Source: an uncultured Verrucomicrobia subdivision 3 bacterium
GTDB lineage: Bacteria > Verrucomicrobiota > Verrucomicrobiia > Limisphaerales > UBA11358
DNA length: 49,399 nt
Reading direction: 5' to 3'
Assembly (NCBI GenBank): GCA_903820285.1
Contig: CAIJGS010000106.1
Location: 1-49,399, forward strand
The notes below the pieces were generated by a model. That model did not search any database and was not told the DNA's origin. It was given only the letters and a program-made list of their open reading frames with translations. Numbering within the stretch: position 1 is the first letter of the stretch; every line of letters starts with the position of its first letter. Positions 17,775 through 28,477 of the stretch are shown piece by piece. The translations under genes and the position numbers were made by a program.

Positions 17775-17888
17775 CCGCCGCCGTGAAAGGGTCGGTTGAG
17801 GCACGTTAAAAAACAGTTGCTTGTTTTTTTATGTTTTTTAAATTCAGTCCATTACACCTTTGCATCAATAACCTTAAGCGCCAAAAAT

Positions 17889-18605
17889 ATGAAATCCAAA
17901 GCAGGTCTTGTTTGTTTCGCTGCCACGGTTGCACTGTCCCAGCTTGCCCAGGCTGGTGGCGGAATATTTAACATTCAAAACACCAATGCGACGGGCGTCT
18001 CTTATGTGTTTACACCGGGCGGTGCCGTTCCGGCGACCTTTGAATATTCGGTCGAACCCTCCGGCCCCATGTCGTTTCCCAATACCGTGATCCTGGATAA
18101 TCACCGGGTGAGCTCCGTAACCTGGACGGCTCCGGCTGGATCACATTTCCAAATTACGCCGCCAACGGATGGTGATTATGCCAGTCCGCAACTGAGTTTT
18201 GGCATCACCTATGACGGCAGCACCACCGGTCTGGTTGCCTTCAGTTCCACCTATGCGTTCAGCGGCCTGACGGGTACTGCCCCCACGATGTCTGCCAGCA
18301 ACGATCTGACCACGGCCGATTCTTTGACCCTGGGATATGGCTTCACCGCCACCCAGCCGTTCACCTTTACCAGCTTCAAGGAGACATTCTCCTTTAACAG
18401 CAATATCTTTGGTACGTTTGCCTTGGATCCGGATAGTTTCCTGACTTACAGCGGCATCGGCCTGGATACTAGCAGCGATCCATATGCGCTTGACCCCGCC
18501 GGGCTCACGATTGTGGCGGCGCCGGAACCGGGCTCGCTGGCTTTGCTGGCTGGCGCAGGCATGCTGGTCGCCGGCATTAAACGCCTGCGCCGCTCAAACG
18601 GATAA
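17889..18605 (+). CDS. PEP-CTERM sorting-domain protein
   Basis: This 238-residue exported protein has an N-terminal signal peptide (about 1-22, SQLAQAGG) and a C-terminal PEP-CTERM signal: APEPGSLALLAGAGML, a hydrophobic helix, then a basic KRLRRSNG tail. The family is processed by exosortase/archaeosortase-type enzymes and linked to exopolysaccharide or the cell surface. No exosortase gene lies in the window. The middle is beta-rich and threonine/serine-rich without a recognised domain. I chose ATG at 17889 because it gives a normal signal peptide; an in-frame TTG 93 bases upstream would add an implausible extension. The gene follows the NHL gene by 114 bases and is probably a separate unit ending in the strong terminator downstream. 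Confidence 0.85.
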   Translation: MKSKAGLVCFAATVALSQLAQAGGGIFNIQNTNATGVSYVFTPGGAVPATFEYSVEPSGPMSFPNTVILDNHRVSSVTWTAPAGSHFQITPPTDGDYASPQLSFGITYDGSTTGLVAFSSTYAFSGLTGTAPTMSASNDLTTADSLTLGYGFTATQPFTFTSFKETFSFNSNIFGTFALDPDSFLTYSGIGLDTSSDPYALDPAGLTIVAAPEPGSLALLAGAGMLVAGIKRLRRSNG

Positions 18606-18622
18606 GATTAAATACCAATGTC

Positions 18623-18659
18623 AAAATCCGCGCGACCACGGTCGCGCGGATTTTTTTTT
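18623..18659 (+). terminator. Intrinsic terminator after the PEP-CTERM gene
   Basis: A perfect 14-bp stem (AAAATCCGCGCGAC / GTCGCGCGGATTTT) with a 4-base loop is followed by a run of nine T overlapping the stem end. It sits between convergent genes and may also stop minus-strand transcription. Confidence 0.9.
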
Positions 18660-18671
18660 GAGCGAAGGTCA

Positions 18672-21395
18672 TTATTGCTTGGGCCGCTCCAGGCTGATGG
18701 TATCCGATGAATGGGGCGGCCCGCCGCGTGGCTGGATGAGCTTGGCAATCAGACCGGTCCAGCCCGTCTGATGCGACGCCCCGACGCCTCGCCCGTTGTC
18801 GCCATGAAAATATTCATGGAAGAGCAGGCAATCCTTGAAATGCGGATCGTTGGCCAGCTTCGGATGATAATTGAGCACCGGCCGGCGGCCATTTTCATCC
18901 TTCACGAACAGCTTTACCAGGCGGCGCGATAATTCACTGGCCACTTCGTCCAAGGTCATGAAGTGCCCGGAGCCCGTGGGACATTCCACTTTGAAATCAT
19001 CGCCGTAATAATGGTGAAATTTCTGGAGCGACTCGATGATGAGATAATTCATCGGCAGCCAGATGGGACCACGCCAGTTGGAGTTCCCGCCGAAAAGGCC
19101 GGACTCGGATTCCGCCGGCCAGTAGCGGACCTCGTGCACCGCCCCGCCGGCCTCCAGCCGGAACGGCTCCGTCTCGTGCACCTTGGACAGGGCGCGCACC
19201 CCGAACTCGCTGAGGAATTCTTTTTCATCGAGCATCCGGCGCAGCAGGCATTTCATCCGGTGTCCGCGCAGGAGCGACAGCAGCCGGCGATCGCCGGTGC
19301 CGCAGATCTGCCAGCGGGAAACCAGCTTGGCCAGATCCGGCCGGTTGGTCAGAAACCATTCCATCCGGCTCGCAAAATCCGGCAGCATTTGCAGCAGGGA
19401 CGGCTCCAGCACCTCCACCGCAAACAGCGGCACCAGCCCCACCAGTGAGCGGATTTTTAGCGGAATTTTTTCGCCAGCCGGCAGGCTCAGCTCGTCATAA
19501 TAAAACTCGTCACCCTCATGCCATAACGCCAGCCCATCGGCCGGCATCGGGCCATGGCCGTCGGCCACGCCGTTGATCGCGGCGGCAATGCTCAGGAAAT
19601 GTTCAAAAAACTTGGTCGCGATGTCCTCATACACTTTATTGTTCCGGGCGAGTTCCAGCGCAATGCGCAGCAGGTTGGCACAATACATTGCCATCCAGCT
19701 GGTGCCATCCGCCTGGTTGATGAAGCCGCCGGTGGGCAGCGCCGAACTGCGGTCGAACACGCCGATGTTGTCCAGCCCCAGAAAGCCGCCCTGAAAGATA
19801 TTGCGTCCCTGGGTGTCCTTGCGGTTCACCCACCAGGTGAAGTTCAGCAGCAGCTTGTGGAAGACCCGCTCCAGAAAAGCCACGTCGCCCACGTCCTGCG
19901 GATTGGTTTCCCGCCGCTGTTTGCGGTCCAGCTGGAATACGCGCCAGGTGGCCCAGGCATGGACCGGCGGATTCACATCGCCAAACTCCCATTCGTAGGC
20001 CGGCAACTGGCCATTGGGGTGCATGTACCATTCGCGCGTTAACACATCCAGCTGCCGCTTGGCAAACGCCGGATCCACCAGCGCCAGCGGCAGGGCGTGA
20101 AAGGCCAGATCCCATGCCGCAAACCACGGGTATTCCCATTTGTCCGGCATGGACATCACCGTGGAATTGTTCAGGTGGTTCCACTCACTGTTGCGCCGGT
20201 GCCGCCGCTCGGCCGGTGGCGCCGGTTGCGCCGGATCCCCTGCCAGCCAACGGCGCACATCGTAATCATAAAACTGTTTGGACCAGATCATCCCCGCCAG
20301 CGCCTGCCGCTGCACCCGTCGCAAATCCTCATCCGTAACGCCATCGTGAACCGTGTTGTAAAATTCGTCAGCCTCGGCGATGCGTTGGGCGCAGATCTCA
20401 TCAAATCCCCAAAACGGTTCCGGCAAGGGATCACGCGCCAGCCGCAGCCGCACCTCCTGCGACCCGCCGGCGGGGATGGTCAGGGGATGATGCGCCGCCA
20501 TCTTGGTGCCTGAACGGAGGGGATTCACCGCCGCATGATTCCCGTGGATCACATACTCATGAAATGCATCCTTGAAATAACCCGGGGCCTCCGTCTGGCC
20601 GTATAGCCGGCGAACATTCGTTTCGTTTTCACAAAACAGCAGTTCTGGGCGGCCATCACAATGCAGTTCATAACGCCCCAGCGAACCGTGCGTGACGATT
20701 ACGGAGGGATCCGTCGCGCTCAAGTCCGGTTTCACCTGCCCCATGCTCCAGGACCAGGTGTTGCGAAACCATAATTGTGGCAGCACATGGATCACCGCCG
20801 CCTCCGGCCCGCGATTATGCACCGTAATCCGGATCAGCACATCCTCCGGCGCCGCCTTGGCGTACTCCACGAACACATCAAAATAACGGTCGTCATCAAA
20901 AATGCCTGTATCCGGCAATTCAAATTCCGGCGCATTCTTCCCCCGTTCCCGGTTTTCCGCCACCAGCCGGGCATAGGGAAATTCCCGTTGCGGATACTTG
21001 TAGAGATATTTGAGATACGAATGGGTCGGCGTGGCATCAAGGTAGTAATAGACCTCCTTCACGTCTTCGCCGTGGTTGCCCTCCGCATTGTTCAGGCCGA
21101 AGAGTCGTTCCTTTAATATGGGGTCACGCCCGTTCCAAAGTGCCACCGCGAAGCAAAGCTGGTTCTGGTCATCGCTAAAACCGGCCAGACCATCCTCCCC
21201 CCAGCGATAGGCTCGGCTGCGGGCGTGGTCGTGCGGGAAGTAATCCCACGCCGTACCGCCCGGCGAATAATCCTCGCGCACCGTACCCCATTGCCGTTCC
21301 GAAAGATATGGCCCCCACAACCGCCAAGGCTGTTCCTTGCGGTCGGCGGCAGCCAGCCGGAGTTTTTCTGAATTGCCGGGCGACATTGCATTCAT
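18672..21395 (-). CDS. GH63/MGH1-like glucosidase
   Basis: The 907-residue protein resembles the bacterial glucosidases of the GH63/mannosylglycerate-hydrolase-like (alpha/alpha)6 group, which act on alpha-linked glucose or glucosyl-glycerate type substrates. Visible hallmarks are the N-terminal [20 protein letters not shown], the [19 protein letters not shown] block, the barrel motif [19 protein letters not shown] with a likely catalytic aspartate, [32 protein letters not shown] and the C-terminal [17 protein letters not shown]. There is no signal peptide, so it is probably cytoplasmic, which fits storage-glucan or compatible-solute metabolism. I placed the start at ATG 21395 (MNAMSPG); a TTG 54 bases further upstream is unlikely. 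It is convergent with the PEP-CTERM gene and divergent from the lipoprotein gene. Confidence 0.8.
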   Translation of the reverse strand: MNAMSPGNSEKLRLAAADRKEQPWRLWGPYLSERQWGTVREDYSPGGTAWDYFPHDHARSRAYRWGEDGLAGFSDDQNQLCFAVALWNGRDPILKERLFGLNNAEGNHGEDVKEVYYYLDATPTHSYLKYLYKYPQREFPYARLVAENRERGKNAPEFELPDTGIFDDDRYFDVFVEYAKAAPEDVLIRITVHNRGPEAAVIHVLPQLWFRNTWSWSMGQVKPDLSATDPSVIVTHGSLGRYELHCDGRPELLFCENETNVRRLYGQTEAPGYFKDAFHEYVIHGNHAAVNPLRSGTKMAAHHPLTIPAGGSQEVRLRLARDPLPEPFWGFDEICAQRIAEADEFYNTVHDGVTDEDLRRVQRQALAGMIWSKQFYDYDVRRWLAGDPAQPAPPAERRHRRNSEWNHLNNSTVMSMPDKWEYPWFAAWDLAFHALPLALVDPAFAKRQLDVLTREWYMHPNGQLPAYEWEFGDVNPPVHAWATWRVFQLDRKQRRETNPQDVGDVAFLERVFHKLLLNFTWWVNRKDTQGRNIFQGGFLGLDNIGVFDRSSALPTGGFINQADGTSWMAMYCANLLRIALELARNNKVYEDIATKFFEHFLSIAAAINGVADGHGPMPADGLALWHEGDEFYYDELSLPAGEKIPLKIRSLVGLVPLFAVEVLEPSLLQMLPDFASRMEWFLTNRPDLAKLVSRWQICGTGDRRLLSLLRGHRMKCLLRRMLDEKEFLSEFGVRALSKVHETEPFRLEAGGAVHEVRYWPAESESGLFGGNSNWRGPIWLPMNYLIIESLQKFHHYYGDDFKVECPTGSGHFMTLDEVASELSRRLVKLFVKDENGRRPVLNYHPKLANDPHFKDCLLFHEYFHGDNGRGVGASHQTGWTGLIAKLIQPRGGPPHSSDTISLERPKQ

Positions 21396-21533
21396 TTCCC
21401 TAAACCTTTCCCTTATTCCCGGTAATACCGCAAGCCCGAACCGGCCCAATCGACGGTTTCAAATTGGCAAATTTTGTGTTATATTGAACGCTGAATATCC
21501 CATTCAATCCAATAGATGAATAAAGACCGCATT

Positions 21534-21944
21534 ATGAAACGAATCAAACAAGCGATGCTGTTGACCGGCTTGGTGATTACCTTGGGCCTGTCGCAGGGAT
21601 GCGCCTTGCTGCTGCTCGGCGGCGTTGTGGCCGGAGCCGCTTATGGCACGGTTTCCTATGCTAAAAACACCTTGCAGGTAACCGACCACGTTTCCTTGGA
21701 TCGTTCCTGGGCCGCCGCCAATGCCGCCTTGAAAGACCTCTCGATGATCGTGGCCTCGTCCCAAAAGGACGGCGCCTCCGGCCGGCTGGAAGGTCGGAAT
21801 GCCAAAAATCAGCCCGTCGTCATCGAATTGATGCGCCAGACCGACAGTGTCACCGAAATCGAGGTTACCGTCGGCACCTTTGATTCCAAGGATAACCGGA
21901 TGGAAGCCCAGCTGATTTACGACCGGATGAAAGCGCGGTACTAA
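21534..21944 (+). CDS. DUF3568-family lipoprotein
   Basis: This small lipoprotein (136 residues from ATG 21534) has a typical lipobox, LSQGC, with the lipidated cysteine at residue 23, after a basic start (MKRIKQ) and a hydrophobic segment. A glycine/alanine-rich stretch GGVVAGAAYGTVSY follows, then an alpha/beta domain characteristic of DUF3568 proteins. The function of the family is unknown. An ATG six codons upstream (21516) is possible, but the shorter form gives a better lipoprotein signal. It is divergent from the glucosidase gene and 90 bases from the acyltransferase gene. Confidence 0.8.
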   Translation: MKRIKQAMLLTGLVITLGLSQGCALLLLGGVVAGAAYGTVSYAKNTLQVTDHVSLDRSWAAANAALKDLSMIVASSQKDGASGRLEGRNAKNQPVVIELMRQTDSVTEIEVTVGTFDSKDNRMEAQLIYDRMKARY

Positions 21945-22034
21945 GCTCCACCGCTTGCACGGGCTCGGACATTATCGCCCGTAGAACGTTCGTTGGAGGC
22001 GCAGAGTATTGCGTCCCGTGTCGGTCGGTCTAAA

Positions 22035-23348
22035 ATGGCCAGCATGACCAAGGCCATTTCCGCCAGCGAGCCGGCGGCCGCCTCACCCGCCGGCAGCAGC
22101 CCGCGCCCACGCATCACCTCCATTGATGCCGTGCGCGGACTGGTCATGTTCACGATGATTTTCGTGAACGACCTCGCCGGCGCCCCCAGCCAGCTCGTGC
22201 CCGATTGGATGGTGCATTTCAGTGACCGCCATCCCGAAGGTGTCAGCGGCATGACCTTTGTGGACCTTGTTTTCCCCGGATTCCTGTTCATCGTGGGCAT
22301 GTCGATTCCGTTCGCCCTCGGTTCCCGGCTAGCCCGAGGTGAAGCCCGCTGGAAAACCATCGGACATATTCTCATCCGTACCCTGTCGCTGCTCATGCTG
22401 GGCATTCTCATGGTCAACGAATCACCCAATGCCAAAGCAATGGGCTGGTCGGCCACCTGGTGGACTGGCCTGATGTATCTCAGCGCCATCCTTGCATTCT
22501 GCGAATTCTCCCTCCCCGCACGACCGGCGGCTGACACCACGAAAAGTCGGCGGTTGCATTGGTTGTCGCTGCTGCTGCGCGGTCTTGGTCTGGCCACGCT
22601 CGTCTGGCTGGCCTTGGCCTTTCGCGGCAAACACGGCCAGCGTATCATCACCCTGCAACCTTTTTCCATTCACCACGACTGGTACGGGATTCTCGGTTTG
22701 ATCGGCTGGGCGTATCTCGTTGGGTCACTCGTTTACCTGTTGTTTCGCGGTCATCGCACGGCCTTGCTGGGCTGCGGCGCGTTGCTATTCTGTTTCTATC
22801 CGGCGGATAAGAACGGCGTGTTTGATCAAGTCTGGCTCAGCCATTACGTTGACTTCGGCGGCACGCTGGGTTCCCAGGCGGCCATCACCGTAGCAGGGGT
22901 GCTGCTGGCTGCCATCCTGCTCGATGCCAAACTTACCGTCGCTGACCGGGTCCGGTTCACCGGCTGGTTCATTGCCGGCTGCGCCGCCGCCGCCGTGCTG
23001 ACGCATGGGCTCTATGGCATCAGCAAAAATGAGGCCACGCCCGCATGGTGCCTGTGGTCCTGTGCCGTTACCGCCACCCTGTGGCTGATCTTTTATCTGC
23101 TGGGCGATGTGCGGCGCATCACGCCATTGAGCAAACCGTTCGCTCTGGCCGGTCAAAATGTCCTGCTCGCCTATCTAATCAGCGAAGGGATGGAATCGTT
23201 TCTGAACCTGCTACACCTCGGTGACTGGTATGACCATCTGGCCGAATCCAGCCTGGCCGCCGCCTGTGCCCGCTCCGCGGGTTGCGGTATCGCCATCCTC
23301 GCCCTGACGGCCGGTCTCAACCGCCTGGGCTTCCGCCTTAAACTGTGA
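22035..23348 (+). CDS. HGSNAT-like membrane acyltransferase (DUF5009/DUF1624 type)
   Basis: This 437-residue polytopic membrane protein has about ten to twelve hydrophobic helices. The N-terminal signature R-ITSIDAVRGLVMFTMIFV, followed by FVDLVFPGFLFIVGMSIPFALG, matches bacterial relatives of heparan-alpha-glucosaminide N-acetyltransferase. In animals that enzyme moves acetyl groups from cytosolic acetyl-CoA across a membrane to glucosamine ends; bacterial members are assumed to acetylate surface or periplasmic sugars. A conserved VLLAYLISEGMESF segment lies near the C-terminus. ATG 22035 is preferred over an upstream TTG at 21993 because no conserved sequence precedes it. It is 10 bases upstream of the polysaccharide-lyase-like gene, suggesting an operon. 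Confidence 0.8.
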   Translation: MASMTKAISASEPAAASPAGSSPRPRITSIDAVRGLVMFTMIFVNDLAGAPSQLVPDWMVHFSDRHPEGVSGMTFVDLVFPGFLFIVGMSIPFALGSRLARGEARWKTIGHILIRTLSLLMLGILMVNESPNAKAMGWSATWWTGLMYLSAILAFCEFSLPARPAADTTKSRRLHWLSLLLRGLGLATLVWLALAFRGKHGQRIITLQPFSIHHDWYGILGLIGWAYLVGSLVYLLFRGHRTALLGCGALLFCFYPADKNGVFDQVWLSHYVDFGGTLGSQAAITVAGVLLAAILLDAKLTVADRVRFTGWFIAGCAAAAVLTHGLYGISKNEATPAWCLWSCAVTATLWLIFYLLGDVRRITPLSKPFALAGQNVLLAYLISEGMESFLNLLHLGDWYDHLAESSLAAACARSAGCGIAILALTAGLNRLGFRLKL

Positions 23349-23358
23349 TTCATTTATT

Positions 23359-24102
23359 ATGAAAACGTGCATTGCTCTGACCATTCTCAATCTGCTGGCC
23401 TGGCGGGCAGCCGCCTTCACCGCCACCAATCTCAGCAGCTTTGAAGGGATTGAGGCACCGGTACTGCAATATCACGTTGCCAACAACAGCTTCACTCCCG
23501 GTGCCAGCGGCAATATCACCGATCAGGGCGACCACACGGTGCGCATGTTCCTTCACTATCGGGCCAATGCCGGGTGGGATGCCGACCGTGACCGGCATGA
23601 CACCACCCGCCAGCGCGCCGAGGTAAAAGGTCTGGGACCGCACCAGAAGACCGGCGATACGTTCGAATACGCCACCACCTGGCGCACCGACCCCGCTTTC
23701 CGGGGCTCCAGCCGGTTCTGCCATGTCTTCCAACTCAAGGCCACGGATGGCGACAACGGCGCCCCGCTGGTAACCCTCTCCATTCTGAATGGCACAAATC
23801 AGGCCTGCGTGCATTATTGGTCGGGCGGCTCCAAGGGCTTCATCACTGTCCGCAAATTTGCCTGGTCGCCGGGCGTCTGGGAAAATGTCCGCATCCGCAT
23901 CACCACCGCCATCAAACCCGAGGGTGCCATTTCAGTATCTGTGAACGGCGATGCGTTTCAGGGCGTCAAAGGTGTGCCGGTGTATCGGCCGGACGCCACC
24001 GACTACCGGCCGAAGTGGGGTCTGTATCGTGGCACGGCCAAAGACATGCCCTTTGGCGATGACTACGTGGAGCACAAGGACGCTTCCGCCCGAAAGATGT
24101 AA
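23359..24102 (+). CDS. Exported polysaccharide-lyase-like protein (concanavalin-type fold)
   Basis: The 247-residue protein has a signal peptide (about 1-19, WRAAAFTA). Its beta-sandwich pattern resembles the heparin lyase/glucuronan lyase (Polysacc_lyase, PL13/PL20-like) group. Supporting segments are RQRAEVKGLG near residue 90, TFEYATTWRTDP, FCHVFQLKATDGDNGAPLVTLSI and the closing YRPKWGLYRG. Those positions are where such lyases carry an arginine/glutamate patch, a histidine-glutamine pair and the C-terminal Y-x-P-K-x-G-x-Y strand. It would cleave uronic-acid-containing polysaccharide in the periplasm or outside the cell. The start is 10 bases after the acyltransferase stop, so the two are probably co-expressed. 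The specific substrate is unknown, and a non-catalytic lectin-like role is possible. Confidence 0.6.
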   Translation: MKTCIALTILNLLAWRAAAFTATNLSSFEGIEAPVLQYHVANNSFTPGASGNITDQGDHTVRMFLHYRANAGWDADRDRHDTTRQRAEVKGLGPHQKTGDTFEYATTWRTDPAFRGSSRFCHVFQLKATDGDNGAPLVTLSILNGTNQACVHYWSGGSKGFITVRKFAWSPGVWENVRIRITTAIKPEGAISVSVNGDAFQGVKGVPVYRPDATDYRPKWGLYRGTAKDMPFGDDYVEHKDASARKM

Positions 24103-24149
24103 GCATCTGTGTTTGAATCAGGTGGATGCCGGCCGGGAATGGAATTGGA

Positions 24150-24178
24150 TTGACGATCCCCCATCTTGGTGGAATAAA
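24150..24178 (+). promoter_or_regulatory. Candidate sigma-70-type promoter of the lipase gene
   Basis: TTGACG (5 of 6 matches to the -35 consensus) and AATAAA (4 of 6 to the -10) are 17 bases apart, about 50 bases before the lipase ATG. This is pattern-based only. Confidence 0.35.
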
Positions 24179-24228
24179 GGTCTTGGGAGAATGTGCCCGG
24201 GACAAACAACCACCTGACCTGTTGATCT

Positions 24229-25125
24229 ATGCCAGACCAGCTGCCTGCCAATCCATTTAGCGGGTTCGTACCGAACACCACCCGCTGGAGTGCGCTTAAC
24301 GCCCGCGCCCTCGTTTATGCCGCCAATCTGGCCTATGAGCCGCTGACGGCAAATATCACAGCCAAAGCCGCCACGTGGGGATTTGACCCAGCCCGCGTCA
24401 CGGTGATTGCCCCCGCCAGCAGCGTGCTCCAGGCCGTTGTTTTGGGCGGAACCGACAAAGTGGTACTCGCCTTTCGCGGCACCCGGCCCGATCAGTTGAT
24501 CGACTGGATGGCCGACTTCCAAATTGAAAAAGTTTCGTTTAGCGACTATTTCCCTTCGCCTGACGTCGGCATGGTGCATGAAGGGTTTTGCCGGTTGCTC
24601 GCCGGCAGTTGGCAGGAGATTCAGGCGACCGTGAGCCGCTACCAGGATAATGGCCAACCGCTATGGATCACCGGTCATAGCCTCGGCGGCGCCCTGGCCA
24701 CCCTGGCCACGGCGGCCTATACCTTTGCCGCCCGCGAACCCGTCAACGGTCTCTATACCTTTGGCCAGCCTCGCGTCGGCGATCTGGCTTTTTGCACCCA
24801 GAGCGAAACCCATTTTGGCGACATCATGTTTCGCTTCGTGAATGATGAAGATATCGTTACGCGGGTGCCGCCCCGGGTGGTGCCCGGCGTACCGCTGCCC
24901 TCCTATTACGGGCACACCGGCCAGTTGCGCTTTTTTGAAGCCAACGGCGCCCTGCATTCTGATGACCATTGGTGGAACGCCTTCCTGCTCGATGTGGAAG
25001 TGGGGTTTGCCAATATGAAGGCCATGCTTGCGGCTCCCGTGGCTGATCATTCCCTGGATTCCGTGCCGGGAGGTTATCTCGACCGCATTGAGCAATATCT
25101 GCTCGCGGGCCAATACCCGCTGTAA
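24229..25125 (+). CDS. Class 3 lipase family protein
   Basis: The 298-residue alpha/beta-hydrolase has the lipase class 3 signature: nucleophile S151 in GHSLGGAL, then the LYTFGQPRVGD strand typical of fungal-type lipases. The probable aspartate is D208 in NDEDIVTRVPP and the probable histidine H274 in ADHSLDS. The oxyanion segment LAFRGTRPDQLIDWMADF sits near residue 85. Relatives hydrolyse triacylglycerol or other acyl esters. There is no signal peptide, so it is either cytoplasmic or exported by a route not visible here. The length is normal for the family. It is convergent with pyruvate kinase and separated from the upstream operon by 126 bases that hold a candidate promoter. Confidence 0.88.
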   Translation: MPDQLPANPFSGFVPNTTRWSALNARALVYAANLAYEPLTANITAKAATWGFDPARVTVIAPASSVLQAVVLGGTDKVVLAFRGTRPDQLIDWMADFQIEKVSFSDYFPSPDVGMVHEGFCRLLAGSWQEIQATVSRYQDNGQPLWITGHSLGGALATLATAAYTFAAREPVNGLYTFGQPRVGDLAFCTQSETHFGDIMFRFVNDEDIVTRVPPRVVPGVPLPSYYGHTGQLRFFEANGALHSDDHWWNAFLLDVEVGFANMKAMLAAPVADHSLDSVPGGYLDRIEQYLLAGQYPL

Positions 25126-25131
25126 TGAAAA

Positions 25132-25159
25132 CGGCACCAGCCTGGAAAGACCGGTGCCG
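25132..25159. other. Hairpin between convergent lipase and pyruvate kinase genes
   Basis: CGGCACC (25132-25138) pairs with GGTGCCG (25153-25159) across a 14-base loop, just after the lipase stop. There is no T run, so a terminator function is doubtful. Confidence 0.3.
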
Positions 25160-25182
25160 CGAGAAATAAATCCGGCTGGTAC

Positions 25183-26601
<1,419 letters not shown>

Positions 26602-26613
26602 ATCGGTCAGGGT

Positions 26614-26626
26614 ATCATTTAATGAT
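26614..26626. promoter_or_regulatory. Perfect 13-base palindrome upstream of pyk
   Basis: ATCATT-T-AATGAT lies 13 bases upstream of the pyk start codon. The symmetry and position suit a repressor site, but AT-rich palindromes of this size also arise by chance. Confidence 0.25.
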
Positions 26627-26769
26627 GAAATGAAAAGATTTAATCGCGCTTTCAGAGGCTGTAGCCGGCCTTTTCAGCTGACATTGGGACGGCTTTACCT
26701 TCCTTGCCCAAACCTCTCCCTGCGTGGCGCAACCGCCGTTTTTAAGCCTGGATTCGTCCGGAATCTTGC

Positions 26770-26798
26770 TTGCCTTGCCGGACGGATTGCGGGATAAT
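26770..26798 (+). promoter_or_regulatory. Candidate sigma-70-type promoter of the ferredoxin gene
   Basis: TTGCCT (4 of 6 to -35) and GATAAT (5 of 6 to -10) are separated by 17 bases. The -10 box ends 28 bases before the ferredoxin ATG. Confidence 0.5.
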
Positions 26799-26826
26799 TG
26801 CGGCTGAATTTTAACCTATTTGATTT

Positions 26827-27057
26827 ATGGCTGATGTAGCAAATCGTTATCCTGAAAACGCCCCGGGCAAGTATTACGTGGACAACCAATGCATTGATTG
26901 TGACCTGTGCCGTGAAACGGCTCCGGCCAATTTCAAGCGCAATGACGACGGCGGATACTCCCTCGTTTACAAGCAACCCGAATCTCCGGAAGAAGAGAAG
27001 GTTTGCAAGGAAGCCAAGGAAGGCTGCCCTGTGGAAGCCATTGGCGACAACGGCTAA
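26827..27057 (+). CDS. Small one-cluster [4Fe-4S] ferredoxin
   Basis: This 76-residue acidic electron carrier has three cysteines in CIDCDLC (about residues 21-27) and a fourth in the EGCPVEAI motif near residue 66. That is the ligand set for a single [4Fe-4S] cluster. The second cysteine quartet of clostridial 2[4Fe-4S] ferredoxins is missing: the residue before the first proline is alanine (ETAP), and no second CxxCxxC is present. The length fits single-cluster ferredoxins. The redox partner is not evident. It is a one-gene unit with a plausible promoter upstream and a strong terminator downstream. Confidence 0.9.
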   Translation: MADVANRYPENAPGKYYVDNQCIDCDLCRETAPANFKRNDDGGYSLVYKQPESPEEEKVCKEAKEGCPVEAIGDNG

Positions 27058-27088
27058 GCGCCCGCCCGAACCTTCCGATTTTTCACCG

Positions 27089-27121
27089 AGCCTGTCTCCC
27101 TCTGGGAGACAGGCTTTTTTT
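27089..27121 (+). terminator. Intrinsic terminator after the ferredoxin gene
   Basis: A perfect 12-bp stem (AGCCTGTCTCCC / GGGAGACAGGCT) with a TCT loop is followed by six further T. It begins 31 bases after the stop codon. Confidence 0.92.
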
Positions 27122-27262
27122 GTCGTGAACTGTGGCTCTATTGGCGAAAGGCATCCTCGGCACAATTGCGCGATATCCCCATGGTAAGTACGGGCAAGCA
27201 AAAATGGACAGGCGAACCCGCCATATTCCATCCTCCACCTTCAATCTTTAACGCAAGCGCCG

Positions 27263-28318
27263 TTACTTCGGCAGCGCGCCGAGGGCCTCATAGCCCCAGC
27301 GCAGCATGCGTTCGGTGGTTTCCCAGCCGATGCAGGAATCAGTGATGCTCACACCATAACGGAGCAGGGCCAGATCCTTCGGAATTGGCTGGTTCCCTTC
27401 GCTCAGGTGGCTTTCCACCATCAGACCGATCAGCGACTTGGTGCCGCCCAGACGCTGTTCGATCACGCTGTGCCAGACATCTTCCTGCTTGGCGAACTGC
27501 TTGCTCGAATTCGCATGGCTGCAATCCACCATCAATATAGGCGGCAGCTTTTCGGAGGCGAGCTTCTCTTCCGCCGCGCGGATGCTGACGGCATCGTAAT
27601 TGGTCATGGCCCGGCCGCCGCGCAGAACGACGTGGGCGTTGGGGTTGCCGGAGGTGCGGACAATGGCGGTTTCGCCGCCCTCATTCATGCCCAGAAAACT
27701 GTGCGGATGGCGGGTGGCTGCCATGGCGTCGATGGCCACCTGCAGGCTGCCGTCCGTGCTGTTCTTCAGCCCCACGGGCATGGAGAGTCCGCTCGCCATT
27801 TCCCGGTGGGTCTGGGATTCGGTCGTACGCGCGCCGATGGCCGCCCACGTGATCAGGTCCGCAATGTATTGCGGGACGATTGGATCCAGAAATTCGGTGG
27901 CAGCAGGCAGATCCATGCCGTTGATCTGCATCAGCAGCCGGCGCGCCACTTTCAGGCCCGTCTCGATGTCCTGGGAACCATCGAGATGCGGGTCGTTGAT
28001 AAGACCCTTCCAGCCGATGGTCGTACGGGGCTTCTCAAAATAGACGCGCATGACAATTTCCATGCGATCCGCAAATTCCTTTTGCAGCTTGCTCAGGCGG
28101 TTGGCGTACTCCAGGGCGCTTTTTTCGTCATGAATGGAACAAGGTCCGATCACGACGAGCACCCGGGGATCCTCCTGATTGAGAATCCGGACGACCCGTT
28201 CGCGGGCGCGAGCGACCGTGGCGTTCACCGCCTCAGTGGTCGGCGTGAGCGCCTTCAGCTCTCGCGGGGAGAGCAAACGGACAATTTCTTTGACGTGCAA
28301 GTCCTGCGTGCGATACAT
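27263..28318 (-). CDS. aroG: 3-deoxy-7-phosphoheptulonate synthase (DAHP synthase, class I)
   Basis: The 351-residue enzyme condenses phosphoenolpyruvate and erythrose 4-phosphate in the first step of the shikimate pathway. Class I (AroF/G/H type) hallmarks are the VVIGPCSIHD phosphate/PEP loop, FEKPRTTIGWKGLINDP, WAAIGARTTESQTHREMASGLSMPVGLKN in short blocks, HVVLRGG, and MVDCSHANSSKQ with metal-binding Cys and His residues. The N-terminal 45 residues (MYRTQDLHVKEI) correspond to the regulatory extension that binds an aromatic amino acid in E. coli isozymes; which one cannot be read here. The symbol is approximate, since AroF and AroH are equally close by eye. It lies 255 bases downstream of the glycosidase operon and is probably a separate unit. 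Confidence 0.93.
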   Translation of the reverse strand: MYRTQDLHVKEIVRLLSPRELKALTPTTEAVNATVARARERVVRILNQEDPRVLVVIGPCSIHDEKSALEYANRLSKLQKEFADRMEIVMRVYFEKPRTTIGWKGLINDPHLDGSQDIETGLKVARRLLMQINGMDLPAATEFLDPIVPQYIADLITWAAIGARTTESQTHREMASGLSMPVGLKNSTDGSLQVAIDAMAATRHPHSFLGMNEGGETAIVRTSGNPNAHVVLRGGRAMTNYDAVSIRAAEEKLASEKLPPILMVDCSHANSSKQFAKQEDVWHSVIEQRLGGTKSLIGLMVESHLSEGNQPIPKDLALLRYGVSITDSCIGWETTERMLRWGYEALGALPK

Positions 28319-28477
28319 GAAATTCAGTGTATCAAACCGGCGCGTCTCGAAAAGCGAAAAGCCTGCTTCATGAGACCGCAGGCAGACAGCGACCCCACTT
28401 GGGGCATTGAATTACGAAACCAGCCCTCGTTAAAATATATCTTTATCGTTAAAGAATTACACTATTACCAATTATCA

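Noticed and set aside
17796-17888. N-terminal extension of the PEP-CTERM protein from a TTG
   Set aside because: It would put a second hydrophobic segment before a normal signal peptide, and the ATG at 17889 fits better.
21396-21449. N-terminal extension of the GH63-like enzyme from a TTG
   Set aside because: The extra residues lack similarity to the family, and ATG 21395 is available.
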